NCBI RefSeq assembly: GCF_008312885.1
Contig: NZ_VSSO01000006.1
Location: forward strand, 1-64,000
Length of the DNA: 64,000 nucleotides
Source: Lolliginicoccus suaedae
GTDB taxonomy: Bacteria > Actinomycetota > Actinomycetes > Mycobacteriales > Mycobacteriaceae
Direction of reading: 5' to 3'
This document shows positions 41,081 to 49,735 of the stretch, piece by piece (positions within the stretch are counted from its first letter, which is position 1; each line of letters opens with the position of its first letter). The notes below the pieces were generated by a model. It searched no databases, had not been told where the DNA came from, and worked only from the letters and a program-made list of their open reading frames with translations. The position numbers and the translations under genes were made by a program.

Positions 41081-42196
41081 GTGCTCATCGCTCAGCTCGC
41101 GAACTTCTACGGTCCCCGCTCCGGGGGGCTCCGCACCGCGCTGCACCAGTGGGGCCGCGAGTACCGGGCCGCGGGGCTCGATGTGGCGCTCGTCGTGCCC
41201 GGCCCCCGCGATGAGCAGGAGACGCTGGACAACGGCGTGCGACGCATCACGCTCGCCTCGCTCCGGCTACCAGCATCAGGCGGCTACCGTCTCGCCGACC
41301 CCCGCCGTGTCGCCGACGTGCTGGCCGGGCTCGGGCCCGGCGCCATCGAGGTCTCGGACAGGCTGACCCTGAGAGGCTTCGGCAAGTGGGCGCGGGATCG
41401 AGGAATCCCCAGCGTCGTCGTCTCGCACGAGCGGCTCGACCGGCTGGTCGGCCAGGTCCTGCCCGCGGCGCCCGCGCAGCGCATCGCGGATGCCGGCAAC
41501 CGCGCGATGGCGCGGAGCTTCGACACTGTGGTGTGCACGACGGCGTTCGCCGCGACCGAGTTCGATCGCATCGGTTCCCGCAACGTGCGGCGCATTCCGC
41601 TCGGAGTGGACCTGGAGCGGTTCCATCCGCGCAACCGCGATCCGGAGCTGCGCGCGCGCCTCGCTCCCGGCAATGAGACCCTGCTCGTGCACAGCGGGCG
41701 GCTGTCGATCGAGAAGCACGCCGAGCGCAGCATCGAGGCATTGCGCATACTGCTCGGCGCGGGCGTGGATGCTCGGCTGGTAGTGGCCGGCGATGGTCCG
41801 CGCCGTGGCGCGCTGGAACGACGGGCGCGCGGCCTCCCCGTCGAGTTCCTCGGATTCGTCAGCGACCCAGCCCGGCTCGCCGCGCTGCTCGCCACGGCTG
41901 ATGCCGCGGTCGCGCCCGGGCCGCACGAGACGTTCTGCCTGTCCGCGCTCGAGGCCCTGGCCTCGGGCACGCCGGTGGTGGCGTCCGAGTCCTCGGCGCT
42001 GCGAGAGATCCTCACCGGGGGCAGCGGCATGGTGGCCGCCGACGATGACGCCGCGTTCGCCGCAGCGCTCGGTACCCTGCTGGAGCGGGATTCCCGCGCC
42101 CGCGCCCGCGCGCGGGCCGAGGAGTTCACCTGGTCCCGGTCAGCGAGCGCCATGCTGGATGCACTGATCCCCGTGCCGCTCGGGAGCATGCCCTAG
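41081..42196 (+). CDS. GT4 family glycosyltransferase
   Basis: A GT-B fold retaining glycosyltransferase (371 aa). The N-terminal domain opens LIAQLANFYGPRSGGLRTAL (acceptor side). The C-terminal domain has the GT4 donor motif PGPHETFCLSALEALASGTPVV, with the conserved Glu pair region, and HSGRLSIEKHAERSIEAL earlier. Relatives in mycolic-acid bacteria build phosphatidylinositol mannosides or lipomannan-type glycolipids; the sugar cannot be assigned here. The start is GTG 41081. The good GGAGG at 41061 points instead to an out-of-frame ATG at 41070. Confidence 0.88.
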   Translation: MLIAQLANFYGPRSGGLRTALHQWGREYRAAGLDVALVVPGPRDEQETLDNGVRRITLASLRLPASGGYRLADPRRVADVLAGLGPGAIEVSDRLTLRGFGKWARDRGIPSVVVSHERLDRLVGQVLPAAPAQRIADAGNRAMARSFDTVVCTTAFAATEFDRIGSRNVRRIPLGVDLERFHPRNRDPELRARLAPGNETLLVHSGRLSIEKHAERSIEALRILLGAGVDARLVVAGDGPRRGALERRARGLPVEFLGFVSDPARLAALLATADAAVAPGPHETFCLSALEALASGTPVVASESSALREILTGGSGMVAADDDAAFAAALGTLLERDSRARARARAEEFTWSRSASAMLDALIPVPLGSMP

Positions 42197-42213
42197 CCGC
42201 ACGGGGATCAGTG
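42162..42213. terminator. 15-bp inverted repeat spanning GT4 stop codon
   Basis: CACTGATCCCCGTGC (42162-42176) pairs perfectly with GCACGGGGATCAGTG (42199-42213) around a 22-nt loop that contains the glycosyltransferase stop codon. It lies between two convergent genes and could act as a terminator in both directions. There is no clear T-tract. Confidence 0.6.
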
Positions 42214-42249
42214 GTAGTTCCTTGGCGCTTTATCCTTCTCGCGGAATTC

Positions 42250-44016
42250 CTAGTCGCGGAAGCGGCGCGCTGGCCGGTCGTCGCGACCTGCCCGCTTGGG
42301 CGGCCGCTCATTCCCGCCACCAGCGGATCCGCCCTCGTCGCGGCGCAGGCCGATCTTGACACCGGCGATGCGGGTATCGCGAAGGGCGTCGAAGACATCC
42401 CGCGGGAGGTTCGCGGGCAGCTCGACGAGGCTGAAGTCCTGACGGATATCGATGTAGCCGAAATCGCCGCGCTGCAGCCCGCCCTCGTTGGCGAGGGCGC
42501 CCACGATCGCGCCGGGCGCGATCTTGTTCTTGCGGCCCACGTTGATGCGATAGGTGGCGAAATCCCCTCCGCCGCTCGCGCGACGATCCACGCGCGGCTT
42601 GCTGCGGGGCCGGTCGTCGCGATCACGGCGATCGCCCCGGTCGTCGAAGCGCTCCTCGCGGACCTTCTTCTCCACCGGATCCGGCTTGAGGAAAAAGTTG
42701 TCGCCGTCGACGTTCTGCACGGCGAGCGCGGCAGCGATGTCAGCGAGGCACACATCGTGCTCGCTCTCGTAGCTCTCGATCAGGCGCCGGAACACGGCGA
42801 CATCCGGCGAGGAGAGATGCTCGGTGATCGATTCCTCGAACCGCGAGACGCGCTGGGCGTTCACATCCTCGACCGTGGGGACCCGCGTCTCCTCGATCGG
42901 CTGCCCGGTGGAGCGCTCGATCGACTTGAGCAAGCGGCGCTCGCGCGGCGTGACGAAGAGCAATGCCTCGCCACTGCGGCCAGCGCGGCCCGTGCGCCCG
43001 ATGCGGTGCACGTACGAGTCATTGTCGGTGGGGATGTCGTAGTTCACGACATGGGAGATCCGCTCGACGTCGAGCCCGCGCGCCACGACGTCGGTCGCGA
43101 CGAGGATGTCGATCTTGCCGGCTCGCAGCTCGCCCACGATGCGCTCGCGCACATTCTGCGCGATGTCGCCATTGAGCGAGGTCGCGGCGAACCCACGGGA
43201 ACGCAGCTTCTCGGCGAGCTCGTCGGTGGCCTGCTTGGTACGGACGAAGACGAGCATCGCGTCGAACGGCTCGACCTCGAGGAAGCGCGTCAAGGCATCG
43301 AGCTTGCGCTGGTGGGACACGAGCACCCAGCGCTGGCTGATCGTGTCGGATGTCTTCGTCGTCGACTTGATCGTGACCTCGGCGGGGTCATTCAAGTACT
43401 TGCGGGAGATGTCGCGGATGGCGCGCGGGATGGTGGCCGAGAACAGCGCGGACTGGCGCTCGCGCGGTGCCATCGACAGGATGCGCTCGACGTCCTCCTG
43501 GAAGCCCATCTTGAGCATCTCGTCGGCCTCGTCGAGCACGACGAAGCGCAAGCGGGAGACGTCGAGGGTGCCTCGGGTGAGGTGATCGATGACCCGGCCC
43601 GGGGTGCCGACGATGATCTGCGCGCCCCGGCGCAGTCCCGCTAGCTGGACACCGTAGGCCTGGCCGCCATAGATCGGCAGCACCCGCACACCGGGCATGT
43701 GCGCCGAGTAGCGGCCGAACGCCTCAGCGACCTGGATCGCTAGCTCACGGGTAGGGGTCAGCACGAGCGCTTGAGGAAATGCGTCCTCTTCAGCGATCCG
43801 GGACAGGACCGGAGTCGCGAAGGCTGCTGTCTTGCCGGTCCCGGTCTGTGCCAGGCCGACCACATCCCGCCCCTCGATGAGGTGCGGGATCGTCGCCAAC
43901 TGGATTGGCGAAGGCGTTTCATATCCGACGTCGCTCAGTGCGCGCAGCACACGCTCGTCGATTCCCAGATCGGCGAACGTGATATCGCCAGATTCATTGT
44001 TACTCATTATCGCCAT
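42250..44016 (-). CDS. deaD: DEAD-box RNA helicase
   Basis: ATP-dependent RNA helicase (588 aa) of the DeaD/CsdA type, acting in ribosome assembly and mRNA decay, often cold-induced. Motifs in order are the Q motif (YETPSPIQLATIP), AQTGTGKT (56-63), PTRELAIQV, TPGRV, VLDEADEML, SATIP, and in domain 2 ARGLDVERISHVVNYD and HRIGRTGRAGR. After a charged Arg/Asp-rich linker comes a DbpA-type RNA-binding domain (YRINVGRKNKIAPGAIVGALANEGGL), and the tail is basic. GGAGG lies 9 nt before ATG 44016. Confidence 0.96.
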   Translation of the reverse strand: MAIMSNNESGDITFADLGIDERVLRALSDVGYETPSPIQLATIPHLIEGRDVVGLAQTGTGKTAAFATPVLSRIAEEDAFPQALVLTPTRELAIQVAEAFGRYSAHMPGVRVLPIYGGQAYGVQLAGLRRGAQIIVGTPGRVIDHLTRGTLDVSRLRFVVLDEADEMLKMGFQEDVERILSMAPRERQSALFSATIPRAIRDISRKYLNDPAEVTIKSTTKTSDTISQRWVLVSHQRKLDALTRFLEVEPFDAMLVFVRTKQATDELAEKLRSRGFAATSLNGDIAQNVRERIVGELRAGKIDILVATDVVARGLDVERISHVVNYDIPTDNDSYVHRIGRTGRAGRSGEALLFVTPRERRLLKSIERSTGQPIEETRVPTVEDVNAQRVSRFEESITEHLSSPDVAVFRRLIESYESEHDVCLADIAAALAVQNVDGDNFFLKPDPVEKKVREERFDDRGDRRDRDDRPRSKPRVDRRASGGGDFATYRINVGRKNKIAPGAIVGALANEGGLQRGDFGYIDIRQDFSLVELPANLPRDVFDALRDTRIAGVKIGLRRDEGGSAGGGNERPPKRAGRDDRPARRFRD

Positions 44017-44208
44017 AGTCTACTGCCTCCAGGGCGCGCCGATGACCACGCTCCACCAGGCGAAGTGCCAAGCACAGGGATTCACCGCCCCAGCCGCGCG
44101 CGGTGAGGAATATTTATCTTTCCCTAGCTGGTGATACCTGCAACACTCTTCCACCGGGGTGCGATACATCACTATAAGCGCATCACGGCACATGTCCGGG
44201 GAGGAACC

Positions 44209-44976
44209 ATGAGTGCTGCACCAGTCCTAGGCCATCGCTCGCGCATCGGGGAGCAAGCCGCGCGAGCAGCCACCAGCGATCCCCGAAGCAGCGCCGAGGC
44301 CCTGTCCGCCGCCTGCCTCCAGCACCTGGGCGATCCGGCCTGCTGGTCCGTCACCCAGCGCCACGCGGGCAGCCACGCGGGCAGCCTCGCGCTCTGCCTC
44401 ATCGAGTCGGTCCAGGCATCCAGCACCGGCTTCGCCACCGCGGCGGGCCTCGCCGCGCGGTACCAGGCGTTCCGTCGCGCCACGGCACTGCCTGGCAACG
44501 CGCCCGATAACGATGGGCTCGCTGAGCTCCTCGCCACCTTCGAGATGGTGGGCGGGCCCACCATCTGGATCGGCAAGGTCGGCCACTACCGGCGGCGCTA
44601 CTCCGGCGGCATCGCGGTCCGCGCGGCCGAGATCCTGCACCTCGCTCATGCGCTGCTCGCCTCCGGAATCGGTTCGAGCACCGAGCTCGCCCGCGCCGCG
44701 TCGGCCCCGGGCGGATGGACGCCCCTCGCCGCGATCTGGCTCGCCGAGCTCGGCGCTGCCGGGGAGCAGGCGCTCGCGCACTGCCTCGCCCTGGCCTCGC
44801 CCGCCCCCGATGCGCTGTCACGGGCACGCGAGGCATTCCGGGCCCACTGCTTGCCCGGGACCGACGGGACCAGCTTCGCGCACCTGCTCGGCGAGGTCGC
44901 CGCGGAGCTCGGCGCCGAGCCGGCCAGCCTCGATCACGCGCTCGTGCGCTGGCACGCTTGCCCGGGCCCCCGGTAG
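44209..44976 (+). CDS. uncharacterised helical protein, paralogue B
   Basis: A 255-aa relative of the protein at 40223: GSLALCLIESVQ, LAARYQAFRRA, LLATFEMVGGPTIWIGKVGHYRRRY and a closing AAELGAEPASLDHALVRWH all align. Identity is modest, so the duplication is old or the two were acquired separately. At the helix-hairpin-helix-like position it reads LAELGAAGEQALAHC, further degraded. Start ATG 44209 has GGGGAGG 5 nt upstream, a very good site. Together the two copies flank the glycosyltransferase and helicase genes. Function unknown. Confidence 0.75.
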   Translation: MSAAPVLGHRSRIGEQAARAATSDPRSSAEALSAACLQHLGDPACWSVTQRHAGSHAGSLALCLIESVQASSTGFATAAGLAARYQAFRRATALPGNAPDNDGLAELLATFEMVGGPTIWIGKVGHYRRRYSGGIAVRAAEILHLAHALLASGIGSSTELARAASAPGGWTPLAAIWLAELGAAGEQALAHCLALASPAPDALSRAREAFRAHCLPGTDGTSFAHLLGEVAAELGAEPASLDHALVRWHACPGPR

Positions 44977-45150
44977 CTGCGCGCCCGTCCCCTACCTGCC
45001 GCGGGTCCCTGGCATCGCGCGCGGCACGATGCTGGCCATGAGGCCCTGGAGGCACGCCTGCCGGGGCGGTACGGTGGAAGGAGCCACAGCAACGCCCACA
45101 GCACGCCGAGCCCTGGCCATCGCCGAGCCCCAGCCGTCGAGGAAGTGGTC

Positions 45151-45816
45151 ATGCGTTACCGCGATCGCGACCATGCCGGGCATGTCCTTGCCGATGCCCT
45201 CCGCCCCCTGCTCGATGACGCGTCGATCGTGCTGGCCCTGCCCCGCGGTGGTGTCCCGGTCGCGGCGATCGTTGCCGAGCGCGCGAGCCTGCCGCTCGAC
45301 ATCCTCATGGTGCGCAAGCTAGGTCTCCCCCGCCAGCCCGAGCTGGCATTCGGCGCCCTGGGCGAGGACGGCACGATGGTGCTCAACGACGAGCTGATCG
45401 ACCGGGAGAGGCTCTCCGGCGAGGAGATCGATGCGGTGCGGCAGCTCGAGCTCGCCGAGCTCGAGCGGCGGGCCGCGCTCTTCCGTCGCCCCGCCGCGAC
45501 CAGTGCCCCGGCCGGGCTGCCCGGCCTGGAGGGGCGCTGCGTCATCATCGTCGACGATGGCATCGCGACGGGCGCGACGATGCTCGTTGCTTGCCAGGTC
45601 GCGGCGCGCCAGGGCGCTCGGCGCGTGATCGCTGCCGCGCCGGTGGCAGCCTCCCAGGCCATTCCGATGCTCGAGCGTGCCCGGGCAGAAGTGGTCTGCC
45701 CACTGGTGACGGATCAACTGGACGCGGTGGGCGCTTGGTATGACCGGTTCGACCAGGTTCCCGAGCACGACGTGCAGCGGATGCTCGCGCGCCACGGAGG
45801 GCGCGGCAGCACCTAG
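45151..45816 (+). CDS. phosphoribosyltransferase family protein
   Basis: A type I PRTase-fold protein (221 aa). The PRPP motif is VIIVDDGIATGATM (acidic pair plus Thr-rich loop), and an N-terminal LALPRGGVPVAAIVA segment supplies the PPi loop. RKLGLPRQPELAFGALGEDG is typical of the COG1926 group, whose substrate is not established; some are fused to hydrolases, but this one is not. ATG 45151 has GAGGAA about 6 nt upstream. It stands alone, 127 bp before the patatin. Confidence 0.88.
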   Translation: MRYRDRDHAGHVLADALRPLLDDASIVLALPRGGVPVAAIVAERASLPLDILMVRKLGLPRQPELAFGALGEDGTMVLNDELIDRERLSGEEIDAVRQLELAELERRAALFRRPAATSAPAGLPGLEGRCVIIVDDGIATGATMLVACQVAARQGARRVIAAAPVAASQAIPMLERARAEVVCPLVTDQLDAVGAWYDRFDQVPEHDVQRMLARHGGRGST

Positions 45817-45943
45817 GGGGATCCCCGCGCCTGGCCCATCAGGACGCACTAGGCTGGATACAGCCATTTCCCTGGCGCGGTCGATCCCGCGCTCGCGGGG
45901 GTGGACCGCCCGAACCCTCGACCTGGACAGGCAAGCGACCACG

Positions 45944-46858
45944 ATGAGCGATCCGATCACTGCGGCCTGGCCGGCACCGTTCGGCGCCGCCGAGCGCTCG
46001 CACCGGGCCGCGCTGCCACGCCCAGCGGCGCACCGGGCGGCCTCGCGGCCCCCCGGATCGGCGCCCGTGATCGGCCTCGCGCTCGGTGGCGGCGCGGCGT
46101 TCGGGGCAGCGCACGTCGGCGTGCTCGCCGCGCTCGAGGACCTGGGCGTGCAGATCGATGTCGTGGTCGGCACGAGCGCGGGAGCCCTGATCGGGGCGGG
46201 CTACGCGGCAGGATTGCCCGTCTCGCTGCTCGACAAGATCATCCGCAGCGCCGTCTGGCGGGACTTCGGCCGTGTCACGGTGCCCCGCAAGCTGGGCGTG
46301 CTCGATCCGGAGGTGCTCGAGCGTGCCATCGCGCGCTTCGCCGAGGATCGGGACATCGAGGCGCTGCCCCGTCGCTTCGCCGCGGTGGCGACGGACCTGC
46401 GCACGCTCGCCCCGTACTTGCTCGATACCGGCCCGGTGCCCACCGCGCTGCTCGCCACCATCGCCGTGCCAGGCTTGTTCCCACCGGTCCGGATCGGGGA
46501 GGCGCTGCTGATCGATGGCGCCTTCAGCTCGAACGTGCCCACGTGGGGCGCTCGCCTGCTGGGCGCGGACCGCGTGATCACGGTGCGCCTGACCCCGGAG
46601 CGCACCATGCGGCCGATGGCATTGCTGCGGCAGGCCATGGGCGGTTTCGACGATGAGGCCCCGGATGTGCTGATCATGCCGGACACGACCAAGCACTCGC
46701 GCTGGAAGGCCGCGGGCGTCCCTGCGTTGATCGAAGCGGGGCGGGAGGCCACCGAGGCTGTCGCCGACGAGATCCGGGCGCTCGTGGGCACAGCGCGGCC
46801 AGCCGTCGCGGAGCAGGCGGGATCACCATCCCCCGCCGCTGGACCTTCGGGCGCCTGA
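45944..46858 (+). CDS. patatin-like phospholipase
   Basis: A 304-aa lipid acyl hydrolase of the patatin/RssA family. The oxyanion loop is LALGGGAAFGAAHVGVL (46-61), the nucleophile is Ser78 in GTSAGA, and the dyad aspartate is Asp191 in LLIDGAFSSNVP. Before the domain are about 40 Ala/Pro/Arg-rich residues, and after it an Ala/Pro tail. No signal peptide is seen, so it probably acts in the cytoplasm or on the inner face of the membrane. ATG 45944 lacks a strong ribosome site. Confidence 0.9.
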   Translation: MSDPITAAWPAPFGAAERSHRAALPRPAAHRAASRPPGSAPVIGLALGGGAAFGAAHVGVLAALEDLGVQIDVVVGTSAGALIGAGYAAGLPVSLLDKIIRSAVWRDFGRVTVPRKLGVLDPEVLERAIARFAEDRDIEALPRRFAAVATDLRTLAPYLLDTGPVPTALLATIAVPGLFPPVRIGEALLIDGAFSSNVPTWGARLLGADRVITVRLTPERTMRPMALLRQAMGGFDDEAPDVLIMPDTTKHSRWKAAGVPALIEAGREATEAVADEIRALVGTARPAVAEQAGSPSPAAGPSGA

Positions 46859-46949
46859 GCAGCGCCACTGTTCTGCTCGCGGCCCCGCGAGCACTGGCAT
46901 ACCGTGTAGGGACTGCTGGTGATGGCCTGGGATGGAAGGAGCAGCAACG

Positions 46950-47738
46950 GTGAACGACCGTGCTGATCGCACTGATCGCCTGCCCGATGGGATCGAGCCG
47001 CCGGGGAAGCCGGACGGCATCACTGGCCGCATCGCCATGAAGGTCGTGGACAAGGGCGTGCACGTGCCGGGCCCGGTGGTGTCCAGCTTCGTCAATACCC
47101 TGCGCAAGCGGCATCCCGACGAGACCCCCGCCCAGATAATCGGCCGGATCGACAAGCACTACCTGCGGACGGTGACGGGCACGGGCGCTGCCGTGGGCGC
47201 TACCGCGGCCGTTCCGGGGGTTGGCACGATCGCGGCCCTGGCCGCCGCTGGCGGGGAGACGGCGGTGTTCTTCGCGACGAGCGCCTTCTACACGCTCGCG
47301 CTCGCGGAGGTCCACGGCATGCCCATCGAGGACATCGAGCGGCGCCGCGCGCTGGTGATGAGCATCGCGCTGGGCAATACCTCATCGGTCCTCGCGGAGA
47401 AGGCCGCGGTGCGCAAGGGTCGCTCGTGGGCCGACTCGGTAGCGAACTACATCCCGGCGCCATCGATCGGCAAGCTGAACGCGGCGCTCGCGCGGCGGCT
47501 GCTGATGCGGCTCGCCCAGACCCGGGGCTTCATGACGATCGGGCGCATCGCGCCGTTCGGCATCGGCGCGGCGATCGGCGCGGCGACGAACCGCACGCTG
47601 GGCAAGTCCCTGGTGGTGCATGCGCATCGCGCGTTCGGGCCAGCACCGCGGCACTGGCCCGCTCCGCCCGCTGACACGGTCATCGACATGGAGGTCGTCG
47701 ATGACGAGGCGCTCCGGGAGCTACTCGCCGAGGAATGA
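46950..47738 (+). CDS. EcsC-like membrane-associated protein
   Basis: A 262-aa protein with a long Gly/Ala-rich hydrophobic stretch (about residues 82-125, GAAVGATAAVPGVGTIAALAAAGGE then FFATSAFYTLALAEVHG) and a second one near 195-215 (IGRIAPFGIGAAIGAATNRTLG), a pattern of EcsC-type proteins. Family assignment is by general resemblance and is not certain. The GTG at 46950 has AAGGAG 8 nt upstream; ATG 46932 is possible. Its 3' end overlaps the convergent enoyl-CoA hydratase gene by 18 bp. Confidence 0.7.
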   Translation: MNDRADRTDRLPDGIEPPGKPDGITGRIAMKVVDKGVHVPGPVVSSFVNTLRKRHPDETPAQIIGRIDKHYLRTVTGTGAAVGATAAVPGVGTIAALAAAGGETAVFFATSAFYTLALAEVHGMPIEDIERRRALVMSIALGNTSSVLAEKAAVRKGRSWADSVANYIPAPSIGKLNAALARRLLMRLAQTRGFMTIGRIAPFGIGAAIGAATNRTLGKSLVVHAHRAFGPAPRHWPAPPADTVIDMEVVDDEALRELLAEE

Positions 47739-48524
47739 AGCCTTTCCCGGTCCGTCCTCGAGGAAGCTGCGCACGGCCGAGCGCAGGTCGGTGGTCGCGA
47801 ACAGCTCCCCGGAGATCCGGGGGGTGACGGCGTCCGCGTGCTCGATGCCACGCTCGCGCCAGGCGGAGATGATCTGCTTGGTGGCCGCGTGCGCCCGGGT
47901 GGGGCCGTCGGCGAGCTGGTGCGCGAGCTCGCGGGCTCGCTGCAGCGGCTCGTCATCGACGATGTTGACCACCCCCCACTCGGCGAGCGTCGCGGCGTCG
48001 TAGAGATCACCGGTCATCACGAGCTCGCGGGCGCGGCCGGATCCGGCACGCTCGGCGATGCGCTGGGGGCCGCCCATCGAGGGGGTGAGGCCCACGACCT
48101 TCTCCACGAGCCCGAACTTCGCCCGGGGGCCGGCCACGATGATGTCGCAGGCCAGGGCGATCTCGAATGCTGCGGTGAGGGTGAGCCCGTGGGCGCAGAA
48201 CACCACGGGGCAGGGCAGGGCCTCGAGCGGCGCGGAGAGGCTCGCGAAGCTGCGGGTCCAGAGCTGCTCGGCCTCGTCCGGGGACAAGCCGTCGAACAGG
48301 TGCACGTCCACGCCGCCGGAGACGACCTTGCCCTCGGCGCGGATGAGGACGGCGCGCGGCGGGCTGGCGACGAGCTGCGCGATGTGTGCCGCGAGATCGT
48401 CGAACACCTTCTGCTCGAACAGGTTCAGGGGTGGGTTGTCGAGGGCTAGCACGGCTACGTGCGCGCCCTTCGCGGTGTGCTCGATGGCCAGCTGGACGCT
48501 TCGCTCGGGGGAATGCTCACTCAT
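47721..48524 (-). CDS. enoyl-CoA hydratase/isomerase family protein
   Basis: Crotonase-fold protein (267 aa). The two acidic residues of hydratases are present (Glu121 in AAFEIALACD and Glu141 in FGLVEKVVG), and the CoA-side oxyanion segment KVVSGGVDVHLF (66-77) is present. The usual HGxxxGGGxxLA loop reads HGLTLTAAFEIA, losing the GGG, so activity on normal enoyl-CoA may differ. ATG 48524 is used; there is no clear ribosome site, and the frame continues upstream into the acyl-CoA dehydrogenase leader. The start codons of the two divergent genes are 61 bp apart, suggesting shared control of a lipid-degrading step. Confidence 0.87.
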   Translation of the reverse strand: MSEHSPERSVQLAIEHTAKGAHVAVLALDNPPLNLFEQKVFDDLAAHIAQLVASPPRAVLIRAEGKVVSGGVDVHLFDGLSPDEAEQLWTRSFASLSAPLEALPCPVVFCAHGLTLTAAFEIALACDIIVAGPRAKFGLVEKVVGLTPSMGGPQRIAERAGSGRARELVMTGDLYDAATLAEWGVVNIVDDEPLQRARELAHQLADGPTRAHAATKQIISAWRERGIEHADAVTPRISGELFATTDLRSAVRSFLEDGPGKASFLGE

Positions 48525-48585
48525 CGCTTGATCGTCGCATGCCTTGGGTAGAGTGGGCGGGAGCATAGCCGCACGGAGGATCCAG

Positions 48586-49731
48586 ATGAAGCGCACGATC
48601 TATAACGAGGACCATGAGGCTTTCCGCGAGTCGGCGCGGGAGTTCGTGGCTCGCTACGTCCAGCCGCGCAGCGAGGAGCTCATAGACAACAAGGCCATCC
48701 CGCGCGAGGTGTGGCTCGAGGCAGGCAAGGCCGGGCTGCTGGGCCTGGAGGTGCCGGAGCAGTACGGCGGCGGCGAGGCGGGCGATTTCCGCTTCAACGC
48801 GGTGCTGGGCGAGGAGCTGAGCCGGCACAGCGCGGCGATGGCGTCGTGCTTCGGGATCCACTCCGACATCTGCGCGCCGTACTTGGTCGAGCTGACGACC
48901 GATGAGCAGAAGGAGCGCTGGCTGCCCCGGTTCTGCACGGGCGAGATGGTGACGGCGATCGGCATGACGGAGCCGTCGGGCGGCTCGGACCTCGCGGCGC
49001 TCAAGACCACGGCGGTCCGCGATGGCGATGACTGGATCATCAACGGCTCGAAGACATTCATCACCAACGGCTACAGCGCGGACCTGGTGATCGTCGCGGC
49101 CCGGACCAGCCCGGAGAAGAAGGCACGGGGCATCACCCTGTTCGGCGTGGAGTCGGGCACGGCGGGCTTCGAGCGGGGCCGCAAGCTCGACAAGGTCGGC
49201 CAGCCCGAGTCAGATACGGCGGAGCTGTTCTTCGACGATGTCCGGGTACCGTCGGCGAACGTCATCGGCGAGGTCGACAATGGCTTCATCCACATGATGC
49301 AGCTGCTGCCGCAGGAGCGCCTCAGCGCCGCTGTGTGCAACACCGCGCATGCCAAGGGCATCTACGACGAGACGCTCGAGTACGTCAAGGAGCGCAAGGC
49401 CTTCGGGCAGCCGATCGGGCATTTCCAGCACAACAAGTTCCTGCTCGCCGAGATCACCACGAAGCTCGAGGTGACGCAGGCCTTCGTGGATTCCTGCGTG
49501 GACGCGCACACCCGGCGGGAGCTGACGCCGATCGATGCGGCGAAGGCGAAGTGGTGGTCGGCGGAAATCCAGAACGAGGTCCTCGATCACTGCGTGCAGT
49601 TGTACGGTGGGTACGGGTTCATGCGCGAGTATCGGGTGGCGCGGGCGTGGATGGATGCGCGCGTCACCAAGATCTGGGCCGGGACCAACGAGATCATGAA
49701 GGAACTCATCGGACGCGACATCGGGTTGTGA
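48586..49731 (+). CDS. acyl-CoA dehydrogenase
   Basis: FAD-dependent enzyme (381 aa) making trans-2-enoyl-CoA from acyl-CoA. The flavin motif TAIGMTEPSGGSDLAALKTTA and the second signature QLYGGYGFMREY (about 338-349) are present, with the likely catalytic base Glu348. The order and length match the long-chain/FadE type. ATG 48586 has GGAGG 6 nt upstream. It is divergent from the enoyl-CoA hydratase, a natural partner in beta-oxidation. Confidence 0.95.
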   Translation: MKRTIYNEDHEAFRESAREFVARYVQPRSEELIDNKAIPREVWLEAGKAGLLGLEVPEQYGGGEAGDFRFNAVLGEELSRHSAAMASCFGIHSDICAPYLVELTTDEQKERWLPRFCTGEMVTAIGMTEPSGGSDLAALKTTAVRDGDDWIINGSKTFITNGYSADLVIVAARTSPEKKARGITLFGVESGTAGFERGRKLDKVGQPESDTAELFFDDVRVPSANVIGEVDNGFIHMMQLLPQERLSAAVCNTAHAKGIYDETLEYVKERKAFGQPIGHFQHNKFLLAEITTKLEVTQAFVDSCVDAHTRRELTPIDAAKAKWWSAEIQNEVLDHCVQLYGGYGFMREYRVARAWMDARVTKIWAGTNEIMKELIGRDIGL

Positions 49732-49735
49732 TCAT

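Noticed and set aside
40653-41366. plus-strand frame with ATG 41070 behind a good GGAGG, overlapping the GT4 start
   Set aside because: It yields a Ser/Pro/Arg-rich sequence with no resemblance to a glycosyltransferase; the GTG 41081 frame matches the family from its second residue.
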